DNA of 64,000 nucleotides from Asanoa iriomotensis (GTDB lineage: Bacteria > Actinomycetota > Actinomycetes > Mycobacteriales > Micromonosporaceae): positions 1 through 64,000 of the forward strand of contig NZ_BONC01000043.1 of NCBI RefSeq assembly GCF_016862515.1. Direction: 5' to 3'. The notes below the pieces were generated by a model that saw only the letters and a list, made by a program, of their open reading frames with translations, had not been told where the DNA came from and did not search any database. The translations under genes and the position numbers were made by a program. The stretch's first letter is position 1, and each line of letters begins with the position of its first letter. Positions 8,487 to 17,112 of this stretch are shown here, in pieces.

Positions 8487-8650
8487 AGGCCCTGTTTCAT
8501 AACTGGGGCCGGGCTGCGGCGGGCCCAGGCGCCGCCTGGCCGCACGGCGGCTTCACCCGGATACAACACCGGTATCCGGGCAAAGCCGCCGCACGCCCAG
8601 CCGACCCCTGGACTCCGCCTCGCCTCGACCCCAGTTATGAAACAGGGCCT
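8487..8650. mobile_element. 164-bp nested palindromic MITE-like element
   Basis: Perfect 22-bp terminal inverted repeats lie at 8487-8508 (begins AGGCCCTGTTTCATAACT) and 8629-8650. Inside is a second long hairpin: arms 8545-8553 plus 8556-8564 pair with 8572-8580 plus 8583-8591, with a 2-base internal loop. A short CCAGGC/GCCTGG hairpin also lies near 8525-8539. No coding capacity is visible. I found no clear target duplication at the edges. The right inverted repeat overlaps the 3' end of the glycosyltransferase gene and contains its TAA stop. Terminal repeats of this kind are typical of non-autonomous elements moved in trans; the parent transposase is not in the window. Confidence 0.75.
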
Positions 8651-9810
8651 CGGGCGCCTCTGCGCGCGGGCAACAGCGCGATCAGCGCGAGCGCCGCGAG
8701 CACGTACAGGTTCCGGAGCACGAAGTCACCGACCGTCCGGGTCGGTTCCGCCGCCACGCCCCAGTCGATGAACGTGTTGACCCCGTACAGCGCGACCGCC
8801 AGCGTCCCGCCGGCCAGGGCCAGGTCCCGGCGCCGCCCCGAGTCCACCAGGACGACCAGCGCCGGCACGAACCAGAACACGTGGTGCGGCCAGGTGATCG
8901 GGCTGACCAGCGCGCCCACCAGGCCGGTCAGCGTCACACCGGAGAGGTCGTCGCCGGCCTGGAACGCCCGCGCCGCCCGCCACATCCCGAACCCGGTGAC
9001 CGCCAGGGCCAGCACCAGCCACAGCGCCTTCGCGGGTTCCTCGGGCGCGACCAGCCGGGCCAGCAGCCCCTGCAGGGACTGGTTGCCGGTGTAGTCGGTG
9101 CGGCCGACCCGCTCCGTCGAGAACAGGGACGCGGTCCAGAACTGCCACGAGTCGCGGGGTGCCACCGCGGCGGCCAGCAGGGTGGCCACGACCGCGGTGC
9201 CGCCCGACACGGCCGCCTCCCGCCAGCGCCGGGTGACCAGGAAGTACAGGATGAAGATGCCCGGGAACAGCTTGATCGCCGTGGCCAGGCCTACGCCCGC
9301 GCCGGCCCAGAACCAGCGGCGGGGCACGGCGTAGCCGAAGTCGGCCAGGATCAGCAGCACCAACAGCATGTTGATCTGGCCGAAGAAGTACGTCTCCCGG
9401 GTCGGCTCGACCGCCAGCGCCACCGGGAACAACAGGCCTGCGAGCAGCCACCGGGGCAGCCCGCGGCGGTCGGCGACGGGCGCGGTCAGCCACCAGGCGG
9501 CCACCGCGACCGCGGCGACCGTGAACACGCAGAAGAAGCCGATCGTGAACCCGACCGGCACCGCGGCGAACGGGCGCAGCAGCAGCGCGGCGAACGGCGG
9601 ATAGGTGAAGTAGAGCTCGCCCTGCACCCGGTCGGGCTGCGCGTAGTCGTAGAGCGGGTGCCCGTCGGCCCACCAGCGCAGCGCGCTGACGTAGATGCGC
9701 AGGTCGAAGAAATCGCGACGGGCGGCGTACACCCAGACGAAAGCGACCGCCGCCGCGGTGAGCGCGGTCACGACGGCGATCCGCCGCGCGGTGCTGGGTT
9801 TGATCTTCAT
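8635..9810 (-). CDS. GT87-family (DUF2029) polyprenyl-phosphate-dependent glycosyltransferase
   Basis: This 391-residue polytopic membrane protein has about ten helices and the DxxxY-type N-terminal loop ([21 protein letters not shown]) typical of GT87/DUF2029 mannosyltransferases, GT-C enzymes that use polyprenyl-phosphate sugars on the outer face. ATG 9810 gives a short basic start before helix 1. The final codons GPVS-stop are read from the terminal inverted repeat of the MITE-like element, so the natural C-terminus has probably been replaced, though the last helix appears complete. It is divergent from orn. The acceptor is unknown; lipid-linked mannan or arabinan is plausible. Confidence 0.85.
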   Translation of the reverse strand: MKIKPSTARRIAVVTALTAAAVAFVWVYAARRDFFDLRIYVSALRWWADGHPLYDYAQPDRVQGELYFTYPPFAALLLRPFAAVPVGFTIGFFCVFTVAAVAVAAWWLTAPVADRRGLPRWLLAGLLFPVALAVEPTRETYFFGQINMLLVLLILADFGYAVPRRWFWAGAGVGLATAIKLFPGIFILYFLVTRRWREAAVSGGTAVVATLLAAAVAPRDSWQFWTASLFSTERVGRTDYTGNQSLQGLLARLVAPEEPAKALWLVLALAVTGFGMWRAARAFQAGDDLSGVTLTGLVGALVSPITWPHHVFWFVPALVVLVDSGRRRDLALAGGTLAVALYGVNTFIDWGVAAEPTRTVGDFVLRNLYVLAALALIALLPARRGARGPVS

Positions 9811-9885
9811 CGGGGGAGCAGCTGCCTGCACCCCCGGGAGCCTAGTGGAGGCCGCGGACCTGCCCCTGCGCGTAGGCTGTCGATC

Positions 9886-10476
9886 GTGGCTGATCTTCTG
9901 GTCTGGATCGACTGTGAGATGACCGGTCTCGACCTTGGCAGGGATGCCCTGATCGAGGTCGCGGCGCTGGTGACCGACCCCAACCTCCAGGTGCTGGGCG
10001 AGGGCGTGGATGTGGTCATCCACGCCTCCAACGCGCAGCTCGACGGCATGCCCGACGTGGTCCGCGAGATGCACGGCAAGTCCGGGCTGACCGAGGAGGT
10101 GCGCCGGTCGACCGTCACCATGGAAGAGGCCGAGGACCAGCTCCTGTCCTACATCACGACCTACGTGAAAGACCCGCGCACGGCCCCGCTGTGTGGCAAC
10201 TCGATCGCCACCGACCGCGGCTTCCTCGCCCGCGACATGCCCCGGCTCGACGCCCACCTGCACTACCGCATGATCGACGTCTCGTCGATCAAGGAGCTGT
10301 GCCGGCGCTGGTACCCGCGGGTCTACTTCGGTCAGCCGGCCAAGGGCCTGGCCCACCGCGCCCTCGCCGACATCCGCGAGAGCATCCGCGAGCTGGAGTA
10401 CTACCGCCGCACGGTCTTCGTGCCCCTTCCGGGCCCGGACGTGGAAACCGCCAAGGCCATCGCAGCGGATCTTTGA
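9886..10476 (+). CDS. orn: Oligoribonuclease
   Basis: This 196-residue DEDDh exonuclease degrades 2-5-nt RNAs in the final step of mRNA turnover and clears pGpG from cyclic-di-GMP breakdown. The DCEMTGLDL motif at the N-terminus holds the first Asp and Glu. The remaining Asp residues and the catalytic His appear in [10 protein letters not shown] and [14 protein letters not shown]. Length and motifs match the family well. The start is GTG at 9886, since the protein should begin just before [10 protein letters not shown] single-gene unit followed by tRNA-His is a common actinomycete arrangement. Confidence 0.95.
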   Translation: MADLLVWIDCEMTGLDLGRDALIEVAALVTDPNLQVLGEGVDVVIHASNAQLDGMPDVVREMHGKSGLTEEVRRSTVTMEEAEDQLLSYITTYVKDPRTAPLCGNSIATDRGFLARDMPRLDAHLHYRMIDVSSIKELCRRWYPRVYFGQPAKGLAHRALADIRESIRELEYYRRTVFVPLPGPDVETAKAIAADL

Positions 10477-10560
10477 CGTATCCCTGTCGACGTCACCGGC
10501 CGGCCTATGGCTATCATTGGTCGGCGCCTCGCCCGGCGGTAAGCCGGCGCGGGTCGGCAT

Positions 10561-10637
10561 GGTGGCTGTAGCTCAGTTGGCAGAGCACCGGGTTGTGGTC
10601 CCGGGTGTCGGGGGTTCAAATCCCCTCAGTCACCCCA
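10561..10637 (+). tRNA. tRNA-His (GTG)
   Basis: The cloverleaf folds with acceptor GTGGCTG/CAGTCAC (one G-T pair), D-arm GCTC...GAGC, anticodon arm CCGGG-TTGTGGT-CCCGG with anticodon GTG, and T-arm GGGGG-TTCAAAT-CCCCT. The extra G at 10561 (position -1) opposite C73 is the identity mark of tRNA-His. CCA is encoded at 10635-10637. Confidence 0.95.
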
Positions 10638-10644
10638 TCGCGAC

Positions 10645-10681
10645 GGCTCGGCCGGGTTTCCCGGCCGGGCCGTTCGGCTTT
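10645..10681 (+). terminator. Terminator after tRNA-His
   Basis: GGCTCGGCCGGG (10645-10656) pairs with 10660-10671, with one G-U pair, and is followed by a weak T-rich run. It starts 8 bp after the tRNA end. Confidence 0.75.
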
Positions 10682-10706
10682 GTGATCAACGCGTAGCGTC
10701 GGGATC

Positions 10707-11711
10707 GTGGAGATCCGCGGGGTGAACTACGACACCGGCCAGAAGCTCGACGACTTCGACAGCCGCCCGTCGTTCGACGACGGCGCGGTGCGGCGCGACA
10801 TGGCCGCGATCGCCGGCGACCTGCACGCGACCGCGGTGCGGATCTCCGGTGACGACCCCGACCGGATCCTCGCCGCCGGCCGGCACGCCGCGGCGGCCGG
10901 GCTCGACGTGTGGTTCTCGCCGTTCCCCTACGACCTCGGCCCCGACGAGCTGGTCCGCTACCTGCGGGGCGCCGCGGAGCGGGCCGAGGAGCTGCGCCGC
11001 GCGGCGGCGGGCGAGGTCGTGCTCGTGCTCGGGTGCGAGCTGACATTGTTCAGCGCGGGTTTCGTGCCAGGGGAGGGGTTGGCCGGCCGGACCGCGACGA
11101 TGACGGACCCGGCCACCTGGTCCTCACCGGCAGGGCGGGAGCCGTTGCTGGCGGGCTTCCAGCGGGCCAGGGACGTGCAGCGCGAGACGGTCGCGGCGGC
11201 GCGGGAGGTGTTCGGTGGCCGGCTCACGTACGCCGCGGGGCTCTGGGAGCAGGTCGACTGGGACCTGTTCGACATCGTGTCGGTGGACGCCTACCGGGAC
11301 TCCGGGAACGCCGGCCGCTATGCCGAGGAGCTGCGCGCGTACCACCGTTTCGGTCGTCCCGTGGTGGTCACCGAGTTCGGCTGCTGCACCTACCGCGGCG
11401 CGGCGGACCGCGGCGGCCTGGGTTGGACGATCGTGCGCGAAGACCGGTCGATCCCGGCGGAGTACGAGCGGTTCGAGGCCGAGCAGGTCAAGTATCTGCA
11501 CGAACTCGACGCGGTGTTCGAGGCGGAGCGGGTGGCGGGCGCGTTCTGGTTCACGTTCGCGGGCTTCGCGCTGCCGCACCGGCCCGACGACCCGGCCCAC
11601 GACCTGGACCTGGCGTCGTACGGCCTGGTCGCGATGCGGCCCGATGGCGGCTGGGAGCCCAAGGCGGCGTTCCACGCCGTGGCGGCCCGCTACGGTCAGC
11701 CGGCCAGATAG
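10707..11711 (+). CDS. TIM-barrel glycosidase-like protein of unknown function
   Basis: This 334-residue cytoplasmic protein starts with GTG at 10707, 26 bp after the tRNA-His terminator. It opens with EIRGVNYDTG, and its alternating beta-alpha layout with VLGCEL (about 108-113) and VVTEFGCC (about 222-229) resembles clan GH-A glycosidases, where Glu residues at the ends of strands 4 and 7 are catalytic. No signal peptide is present, so extracellular sugar hydrolysis is unlikely. Its end overlaps the convergent YjbR-like gene by 16 bp. I cannot name a substrate, and the catalytic assignment is inference from the strand-end Glu residues. Confidence 0.75.
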   Translation: MEIRGVNYDTGQKLDDFDSRPSFDDGAVRRDMAAIAGDLHATAVRISGDDPDRILAAGRHAAAAGLDVWFSPFPYDLGPDELVRYLRGAAERAEELRRAAAGEVVLVLGCELTLFSAGFVPGEGLAGRTATMTDPATWSSPAGREPLLAGFQRARDVQRETVAAAREVFGGRLTYAAGLWEQVDWDLFDIVSVDAYRDSGNAGRYAEELRAYHRFGRPVVVTEFGCCTYRGAADRGGLGWTIVREDRSIPAEYERFEAEQVKYLHELDAVFEAERVAGAFWFTFAGFALPHRPDDPAHDLDLASYGLVAMRPDGGWEPKAAFHAVAARYGQPAR

Positions 11712-12082
11712 GCCTGGGTCAGCTTGGCCGGTGCCTTGGCGAGCCACGCGTCGACCAGCGCGGCCTCGAGTGCGGTCTCGTCGACCTCGGCCAGCTCGAT
11801 CAGCACGGCCGCGTAGCCGTCGAAATGCGGGATCGTGAAGATCCCGGGCGTGCCCGCGGCGAGCACGGCCTCCTTCTCGGCGAGGTCGCCCACCACGGTC
11901 GCGACGATCGGATAGGCCGGGACGGGCGCGTCACCATAGCGCTTGAGGTCGGCCTTGCTGAACGGCCGCTCCCAGGCGAACACCTTGCCCGCCACCGACC
12001 ACGCGCGGTTGCCGTGTCGCTCGCCCTGCGTGGCCTCCGGCAGCCGAGCGGCCAACCGGGACACGTCGTCCAGGGTCGCCAT
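11696..12082 (-). CDS. MmcQ/YjbR family protein
   Basis: This 128-residue protein matches the YjbR-like family in length and in the sequence LAARLPEATQGERHGNRAWSV and KVFAWERPF near the N-terminus. The fold is a small double-wing domain proposed to bind DNA; no enzymatic role is established. I chose ATG 12082 (MATLDDVSRL) over the in-frame ATG at 12100 because family members start at this point. It shares the minus strand with the small antitoxin-like gene 45 bp upstream, so both may be co-transcribed. Confidence 0.8.
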   Translation of the reverse strand: MATLDDVSRLAARLPEATQGERHGNRAWSVAGKVFAWERPFSKADLKRYGDAPVPAYPIVATVVGDLAEKEAVLAAGTPGIFTIPHFDGYAAVLIELAEVDETALEAALVDAWLAKAPAKLTQAYLAG

Positions 12083-12127
12083 GCCATGACGGTACGGCAA
12101 TCCCGGCCCTCCGGGCCGCCCCGGCGC

Positions 12128-12322
12128 TTACTGCATCTGATCGCCCGGCATCGTGTCGCCGCCACCCGTGCGCTTCTGCGCCTCGTCCACGCCCTTGTCG
12201 ATCTGCTGGTCGTACTTGCCGCCGGTGCGCTCGTCGACCTTGTCGCCGCCCTTTTCGAGGCCCTGGTCGACCTTGTCGTCGTGCTTACCGGCCATGCTCT
12301 TCAAACGGTCCATGAATCCCAT
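12128..12322 (-). CDS. Small MT0933-like antitoxin-family protein
   Basis: This 64-residue, highly charged protein starts MGFMDRLK and contains KVDERTGGKYDQQIDKGVDEA. That pattern matches the actinobacterial MT0933/Rv0909 antitoxin-like family. An alternative ATG at 12313 would drop three residues. The mycobacterial partner is an SRPBCC-fold toxin encoded next door; no such gene adjoins this one. The neighbours are a YjbR-like protein and, divergently, an oxidoreductase. It may be an orphan or have a non-toxin role. Confidence 0.75.
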   Translation of the reverse strand: MGFMDRLKSMAGKHDDKVDQGLEKGGDKVDERTGGKYDQQIDKGVDEAQKRTGGGDTMPGDQMQ

Positions 12323-12425
12323 GCCGGCCGTCTTCCCCGGCCCGTCACCGCCAAACCGGCCACCGCGCTGACCTGCGGGAAAATGCGAGAGATGGTACGG
12401 CTGGGGCTCACGTAGCATCGCCGGC

Positions 12426-14456
12426 ATGGCCCGAACCACGCACCGCGGCGCCTGCCCGCTCGACTGCCCGGACACTTGTGTCTGGCAGCTCACCGTCGAG
12501 GACGGGCGGGCGGTGGAGATCCGCGGCGACGCCGACCACCCGTTCACCCGGGGCGTGCTCTGCGGCAAGGTCAACCGCTATCTCGACGCGGTCAACGGGC
12601 CTGACCGGCTGGCCACGCCGATGGTCCGGGTCGGCCCCAAGGGCGAGGGCCCGGTCGCCTTCCGGCCGGCCACCTGGCCGGAGGCGCTCGAAAGGGTCGC
12701 CGCCGGGCTGCGGGACAGCATCGACCGGCACGGCGCCGAGTCGATCCTTCCCTACTACTTCGCCGGCACGATGGGCGACGTCCAGGGCTACACGATGGGC
12801 CAGCGGCTCTTCGCCCACCTCGGCGCCAGCCGGCTGCGCACCACGATCTGCACCGCGGCCGCGGGCGCCGCCCTCGACTCCCTCTACGGCGGGATGGTCG
12901 GCTTCGAGCCGGAGTCGATCGTCGAGGCCAGGCTGATCCTGCTCTGGGGAGCCAACCTGCTCTCCACCCACCTGCACCTGTGGCCGTTCGTGCAGGAGGC
13001 CCGGCGGCGAGGCGCCTATGTGGTGGCCATCGACCCGCTGCGCACCGACACCGCGGGCCGCGCCGACGCGCACGTCGCGCCGCTGCCCGGCACCGACGGC
13101 GCGCTCGCGCTCGGCCTCATGCGGCACGTCGTCGACGCGGGCGCGGCCGACCTCGAGTGGCTCGAGACACACGTCGACGGCTGGCCGGAGCTGGCCGAGC
13201 GACTCGCGGAGTGGCCGGTCGAGCGGGCCGCGGCCGAGTGCGGCCTCGACCCCGCCGTGCTGTGCGACCTCGGCGACCGCGTCGCCACCACCCGGCCGAC
13301 CGCGATCAAGGTCGGGCTGGGCCTGCAGCGGCACGCCGGCGCCGGCCAGGCGATCCGGGCGATCTGCGCGCTGCCGCTGGTCACCGGCGACTTCCGCTAT
13401 CCGGGCGGCGGCGCGCTGTGCATGACGAGCGGGCACTTCCCGGGCGGCGAGACCGACGTCGCGCGCCCGGCCGACCTGCCGCAGCCGCCGGCCCGCCGGG
13501 TCAACATGAGCCGGCTCGCCGCCGTGCTGACCGGGGAGGCGGACCCGCCGGTCAGCTCGCTGGTGGTCTTCGACGCCAACCCGGCGGCCACCGCGCCCGA
13601 CCAGACCCGGCTGCGGGCCGGGCTGCTCCGCGCCGACCTGTTCACCGTCGTCCTGGAGCAGCGCTGGACCGACACCTGCGACTACGCCGACGTGGTGCTG
13701 CCGGCCACGATGCAGCCCGAGCACCTCGACCTGGTCAGCTCCTACGGGCACCACTACACGGCGCTCAACCTGCCGGCCACCGCGCCGCCCGGTGAGGCGC
13801 TGCCGAACACCGAGATCTTCCGCCGGATCGCCGCCGCCCTCGGGCTGCACCACCCACGGCTCCACGAGAGCGACGAGGAGCTGGTCCGGCAGCACCTGGC
13901 CGGTGGGCCGGTCACCTTCGAGGAGCTGGCCGAGACCACCTGGGCCCGCACCACCGGTGTGCCCGTGGGCAGCGCGCCGTTCGCCAAGGGCGGTTTCCCG
14001 ACGCCGACCGGCCGGGCGCGGCTGCACGATCCCGCGCTCGCCGATCAGGGCGTCGACCCGCTGGTCGGCTACACGCCGCCGGTGGCACACGACGGTCCCG
14101 GCCTCGTGCTGATCGCCGCCGCCGGGCGGTTCTTCCTCAACTCCACGTTCGCGTCGCTGCCCTGGCACGAGAAGAAGATGGGCCCGCCGCGGATCCACCT
14201 GCACCCGGACGACGCCGCCGCCCGCGGGCTCGCCGACGGTGCGTCCGTGCGGGTGCACAACGCCAACGGCGCCTTCGATGCGGCCGTGGCGGTCGACGAC
14301 GCCACGCGGCCCGGTGTGGCGTTCACCTTCAAGGCCTACTGGGCCAAGCGGAGCCCCGGTCGCAACACCGTCAACGCGGTCACCGCCGTGCGCGACGCCG
14401 ACCTCGGCGGCGCCCCGACGTTCCACGACATCCGGGTCGAGTTGACCGCGCACTGA
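12426..14456 (+). CDS. Molybdopterin-dependent oxidoreductase with 4Fe-4S cluster
   Basis: This 676-residue member of the DMSO reductase superfamily carries an N-terminal cluster motif C10-x3-C14-x3-C18-x27-C46 (CPLDCPDTC ... GVLCGK). The central molybdopterin-binding domains follow, with WGANLLSTHLHLW and IDPLRTDTA near 165-205. A C-terminal molydop-binding barrel lies at about 560-670. There is no Tat signal, so it is cytoplasmic. No partner subunits or cofactor genes adjoin it. The substrate is unknown; related actinomycete proteins are annotated as formate dehydrogenase- or nitrate reductase-like. The start at ATG 12426 fits the usual distance to the first cysteine. Confidence 0.9.
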   Translation: MARTTHRGACPLDCPDTCVWQLTVEDGRAVEIRGDADHPFTRGVLCGKVNRYLDAVNGPDRLATPMVRVGPKGEGPVAFRPATWPEALERVAAGLRDSIDRHGAESILPYYFAGTMGDVQGYTMGQRLFAHLGASRLRTTICTAAAGAALDSLYGGMVGFEPESIVEARLILLWGANLLSTHLHLWPFVQEARRRGAYVVAIDPLRTDTAGRADAHVAPLPGTDGALALGLMRHVVDAGAADLEWLETHVDGWPELAERLAEWPVERAAAECGLDPAVLCDLGDRVATTRPTAIKVGLGLQRHAGAGQAIRAICALPLVTGDFRYPGGGALCMTSGHFPGGETDVARPADLPQPPARRVNMSRLAAVLTGEADPPVSSLVVFDANPAATAPDQTRLRAGLLRADLFTVVLEQRWTDTCDYADVVLPATMQPEHLDLVSSYGHHYTALNLPATAPPGEALPNTEIFRRIAAALGLHHPRLHESDEELVRQHLAGGPVTFEELAETTWARTTGVPVGSAPFAKGGFPTPTGRARLHDPALADQGVDPLVGYTPPVAHDGPGLVLIAAAGRFFLNSTFASLPWHEKKMGPPRIHLHPDDAAARGLADGASVRVHNANGAFDAAVAVDDATRPGVAFTFKAYWAKRSPGRNTVNAVTAVRDADLGGAPTFHDIRVELTAH

Positions 14457-14470
14457 GAGGGGCACCGCGG

Positions 14471-14797
14471 GTGTGGTTCTGGTTGGCGGGCGCGATCGTT
14501 TCCGAGGTCGCGGCCACCTTGGCGCTGCGCGCCTCGGCGGGTTTCACCCGCCTCGTGCCGACGGTGATCCTCGTGGTCGGTTACGGTTTCGCGTTCTACG
14601 CGCTGTCGCAGGCGCTCAAGCTCGGCATGAACGTCGGCGTCGCGTACGCGGTGTGGTCCGCGATCGGGGTCGCGCTGATCGCCACCGTCGGTGCGGTGTT
14701 CCTGCACGAGTCGCTGTCACCGGTGCAGATCGGCGGCCTCGTGCTGATCATCGCCGGCGTGGTCGCGCTGGAGCTCGGCCGCACGACGAGCCACTAG
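14471..14797 (+). CDS. Small multidrug resistance (SMR) family transporter
   Basis: This 108-residue protein has four transmembrane helices. The conserved membrane Glu12 (IVSEVAATLAL) is the proton/substrate-binding residue of SMR proteins, and the loop YALSQALKLGMNVGVAYAVWSAIG is highly characteristic. It works as a dual-topology dimer exporting cationic compounds, or guanidinium in some subgroups. The start is GTG 14471 with a GAGAGGGG ribosome site overlapping the preceding stop, so it is probably co-transcribed with the molybdoenzyme gene. Confidence 0.9.
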   Translation: MWFWLAGAIVSEVAATLALRASAGFTRLVPTVILVVGYGFAFYALSQALKLGMNVGVAYAVWSAIGVALIATVGAVFLHESLSPVQIGGLVLIIAGVVALELGRTTSH

Positions 14798-14825
14798 GGC
14801 TCGGTGGCGCGGGCCGCATAGGGTC

Positions 14826-15515
14826 GTGGACATGACCGACTACGTCGACACGGGCCGGGTTCAGTTGGCGTGTCGGGTGTTCCCCGGTTCCGCTGACGGC
14901 GTGCCGATGGTGTTGCTGCACGGTGGTGGCGGGGACGGGTCGAGCTGGGACGAGTTGGCGCCGCGGTTCGCCGAGCATCGCCGGGTCTACGTGCCGGAGC
15001 TGCGGGGGATGGGCGCCAGCGAGCGGACCGGCCCGTACGGGCCGATCGTGTTCCGCGACGACGTGCTGGCCCTGCTCGACCGCCTGTCGCTCGACCGGGT
15101 GGTGCTGGTGGGTCACTCGCTCGGCGGGCTGGTCAGCCTGCTGCTCACCATGGCCGCGCCGGAGCGGGTGGCGGCCCTGGTGCTGGAGGAGGCGCCGCCG
15201 CCGGTGCCGCTGGGCATCCCGGTGCCGACCGGGCTGCCCGACTCGGCGCCGTTCTACGACCGCGAGATCCGACCCAGCGTGCTGGCCTCGCTCAACGCGC
15301 CGGACCCGCGCTGGTGGGACGACCTGGCGAAGATCACCGTGCCGGTGCTGGTCGTGGCCGGCGGCCCCGACAGCTTCCTGCCGCAGGACGCGATGGCGGA
15401 GATGGCGGCGCGGCTGCCGGCCGGCGCGCTCACCACGATCCCGGTCGGGCACGTCGTGCACCCGAACGCGCCCGCCGCCTTCGCGGACGCGGTCGAGACG
15501 TTCCTGGGCACCTGA
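14826..15515 (+). CDS. Alpha/beta hydrolase
   Basis: This 229-residue alpha/beta-hydrolase fold protein has an oxyanion region LLHGGGGDGSSW (about 30-41), nucleophile elbow GHSLGG (Ser98), a late-strand Asp in AGGPDSFLP and a C-terminal His in GHVVHPNAP. The sequence suits a small-molecule esterase or peroxidase-type hydrolase; the substrate is unknown. The start is either GTG 14826 or ATG 14832. Its TGA overlaps the ATG of the M23 peptidase gene (TGATG). Confidence 0.9.
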   Translation: MDMTDYVDTGRVQLACRVFPGSADGVPMVLLHGGGGDGSSWDELAPRFAEHRRVYVPELRGMGASERTGPYGPIVFRDDVLALLDRLSLDRVVLVGHSLGGLVSLLLTMAAPERVAALVLEEAPPPVPLGIPVPTGLPDSAPFYDREIRPSVLASLNAPDPRWWDDLAKITVPVLVVAGGPDSFLPQDAMAEMAARLPAGALTTIPVGHVVHPNAPAAFADAVETFLGT

Positions 15516-16123
15516 TGACCGCGGCACCCACCCGCGCCAGCGCCAGTGCCGTCGGCGCCGGCGTCGCGATCGTCGTCGCCACCGTGCTCGTCCTGCTGCT
15601 GGTCGACCACCTGCGCCGGCCCGGGCCGCGGCCGCTGTTCCAGCTTCCGGTGACCTGCGGCGAGACCTGGCGGCTGTCCACCTACCCGGGCCACGACGAC
15701 TTCGACGTCGACCTGTTCCCGACGGAGGGCGACTCGTGGGGCCGGCCGGTGCTGGCGTCGGCGGGCGGCACGGTGATCGAGTCCGGCATCAACGGCGCGC
15801 TCGGCGGGCGCACGCCGGAGAACCCGAACGGCCCGAAGGGCCGCGGCGGCGGCTACTGGGTGAAGATCGACCACGGCGACCGCTGGGAGAGCCAGTACCT
15901 GCACATGCTGGAGCCGCCGCTGGTCGAGGTCGGCGACGACGTGGCGGTCGGCCAGCAGATCGGCAAGGTCGGCAGCACGGGCGACTCCGGCGCCCCGCAC
16001 CTGCACTACGAGCAGCGGATGGCGCGGGAGAAGGTGGAGGCCTGGTTCGGCGGCGCGCCCTCGGGCATCACCACCGACGACCACGAGTACGAGGTGGAAC
16101 GGACGAGCGCCAACTGCCCTTAG
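15515..16123 (+). CDS. Membrane-anchored M23-family metallopeptidase
   Basis: This 202-residue protein has an N-terminal signal anchor (about 13-32) and an extracytoplasmic LytM domain. The zinc ligands appear as H-x3-D (HDDFD, about 57-61) and HLH (in APHLHYE, about 165). The intervening GGYWVKIDHGDRWESQYLHM matches the central M23 strand pair. Predicted activity is peptidoglycan cross-bridge cleavage or, if degenerate, wall-enzyme activation. The gene overlaps the hydrolase gene upstream and converges on the kinase-like gene with overlapping stops. Confidence 0.9.
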   Translation: MTAAPTRASASAVGAGVAIVVATVLVLLLVDHLRRPGPRPLFQLPVTCGETWRLSTYPGHDDFDVDLFPTEGDSWGRPVLASAGGTVIESGINGALGGRTPENPNGPKGRGGGYWVKIDHGDRWESQYLHMLEPPLVEVGDDVAVGQQIGKVGSTGDSGAPHLHYEQRMAREKVEAWFGGAPSGITTDDHEYEVERTSANCP

Positions 16124-17112
16124 ACCGGGTACGGGGTGTGCACGTCGCCGTCGAAGAGCCGCCAGTAGAAGGCGTTCATCCGGGCGGCGTCCGGCGCGTG
16201 CCGGGCGAGGATCTTCGTCACTGGTGGTGGCAGATCGGGCGGGATGTCGCCGGTCGCGCAGCGGCGCACGTACGCGTTGCGGGCCACCGGCGGGCCGTCC
16301 GACCGCACCCCGCACACGGTGCCGACCAGCCAGTTGACCAACCGCATGGCCGCGTACCCCGCATCGTGGTCGGCATGTCGCGCCACGAACTCGCGTTCGG
16401 CGGCGGAAAGGTCGAAGTGCGGCGAGGTGGCCAGCCCGAAGTCGGTGAGGAACACCTGCTCGCCGTCGGCACGCATGTTCTCGAAGTGCCCGTCCATGTG
16501 CAGCAGCCCGTGGTCGCGCAGGAACGTGGTGATGTCCGCGAGCTGCCGCTCCAGCGCGGTCGCCCGGGCGACCGGGTCGTCGGCGAGCCAGTCGCCGAGC
16601 GGCCGGGGCACGTACTCGAGGAAGAGCACGAGGCTGTTGGTGGCGCCGGCCAGCGCCGTGAGCCGTTCCCGCACCGCGGGGGAGCCGCCCATCAGGGCGA
16701 CGACCGCGTCGACGGCCTGATGCTCCTCGGCGACGGGCGACCGGCCGGGCAGCACCCGCCAGTGGTGCAGCAACGGGAACGACGCCGTCACGCCCGCCAG
16801 GACCGCCTCGGTGACGATCTCGTTCGCGGCCAGTTCGCGCCACGCGCCGAAGCCCGGTCCGCCGATGCCGTACTGGCAGTGGGTCGGCAACCCGAACAGG
16901 TTCGCCGTGCTGTGTGGACGGTCGAGCTCGCGGTCGGTGATCGGGATCCGCTTGGCGAACACCGGCACGCCCTCGACGTCGAGCAACGAGCAGCCGCCAC
17001 CGACTCCGACGGCGACGACGGGCGCCGCGTGCAGCAGTGCCGCCAACTCGGTGTCGCCGCGGCGTGCGAGCGCGGCCGAGGCACGCGCGTGCCGGGAGAG
17101 CCGCACGGTCAC
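16120..17112 (-). CDS. Kinase-fold (APH-like) phosphotransferase
   Basis: This 330-residue protein has a kinase-like catalytic loop HMDGHFENM (H-x-D-x4-N) and a DFG motif (LTDFGLA), as in protein kinase/aminoglycoside phosphotransferase folds. An FAKRI segment (about 53-57) supplies a candidate phosphate-anchoring Lys. GTG 17112 is chosen because it overlaps the TGA of the histidine phosphatase upstream (GTGA). No antibiotic gene context is present, so the substrate is open: protein, choline or another small molecule. Coupling with a phosphatase gene suggests a phosphate cycle, but this is inference. Confidence 0.8.
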   Translation of the reverse strand: MTVRLSRHARASAALARRGDTELAALLHAAPVVAVGVGGGCSLLDVEGVPVFAKRIPITDRELDRPHSTANLFGLPTHCQYGIGGPGFGAWRELAANEIVTEAVLAGVTASFPLLHHWRVLPGRSPVAEEHQAVDAVVALMGGSPAVRERLTALAGATNSLVLFLEYVPRPLGDWLADDPVARATALERQLADITTFLRDHGLLHMDGHFENMRADGEQVFLTDFGLATSPHFDLSAAEREFVARHADHDAGYAAMRLVNWLVGTVCGVRSDGPPVARNAYVRRCATGDIPPDLPPPVTKILARHAPDAARMNAFYWRLFDGDVHTPYPV

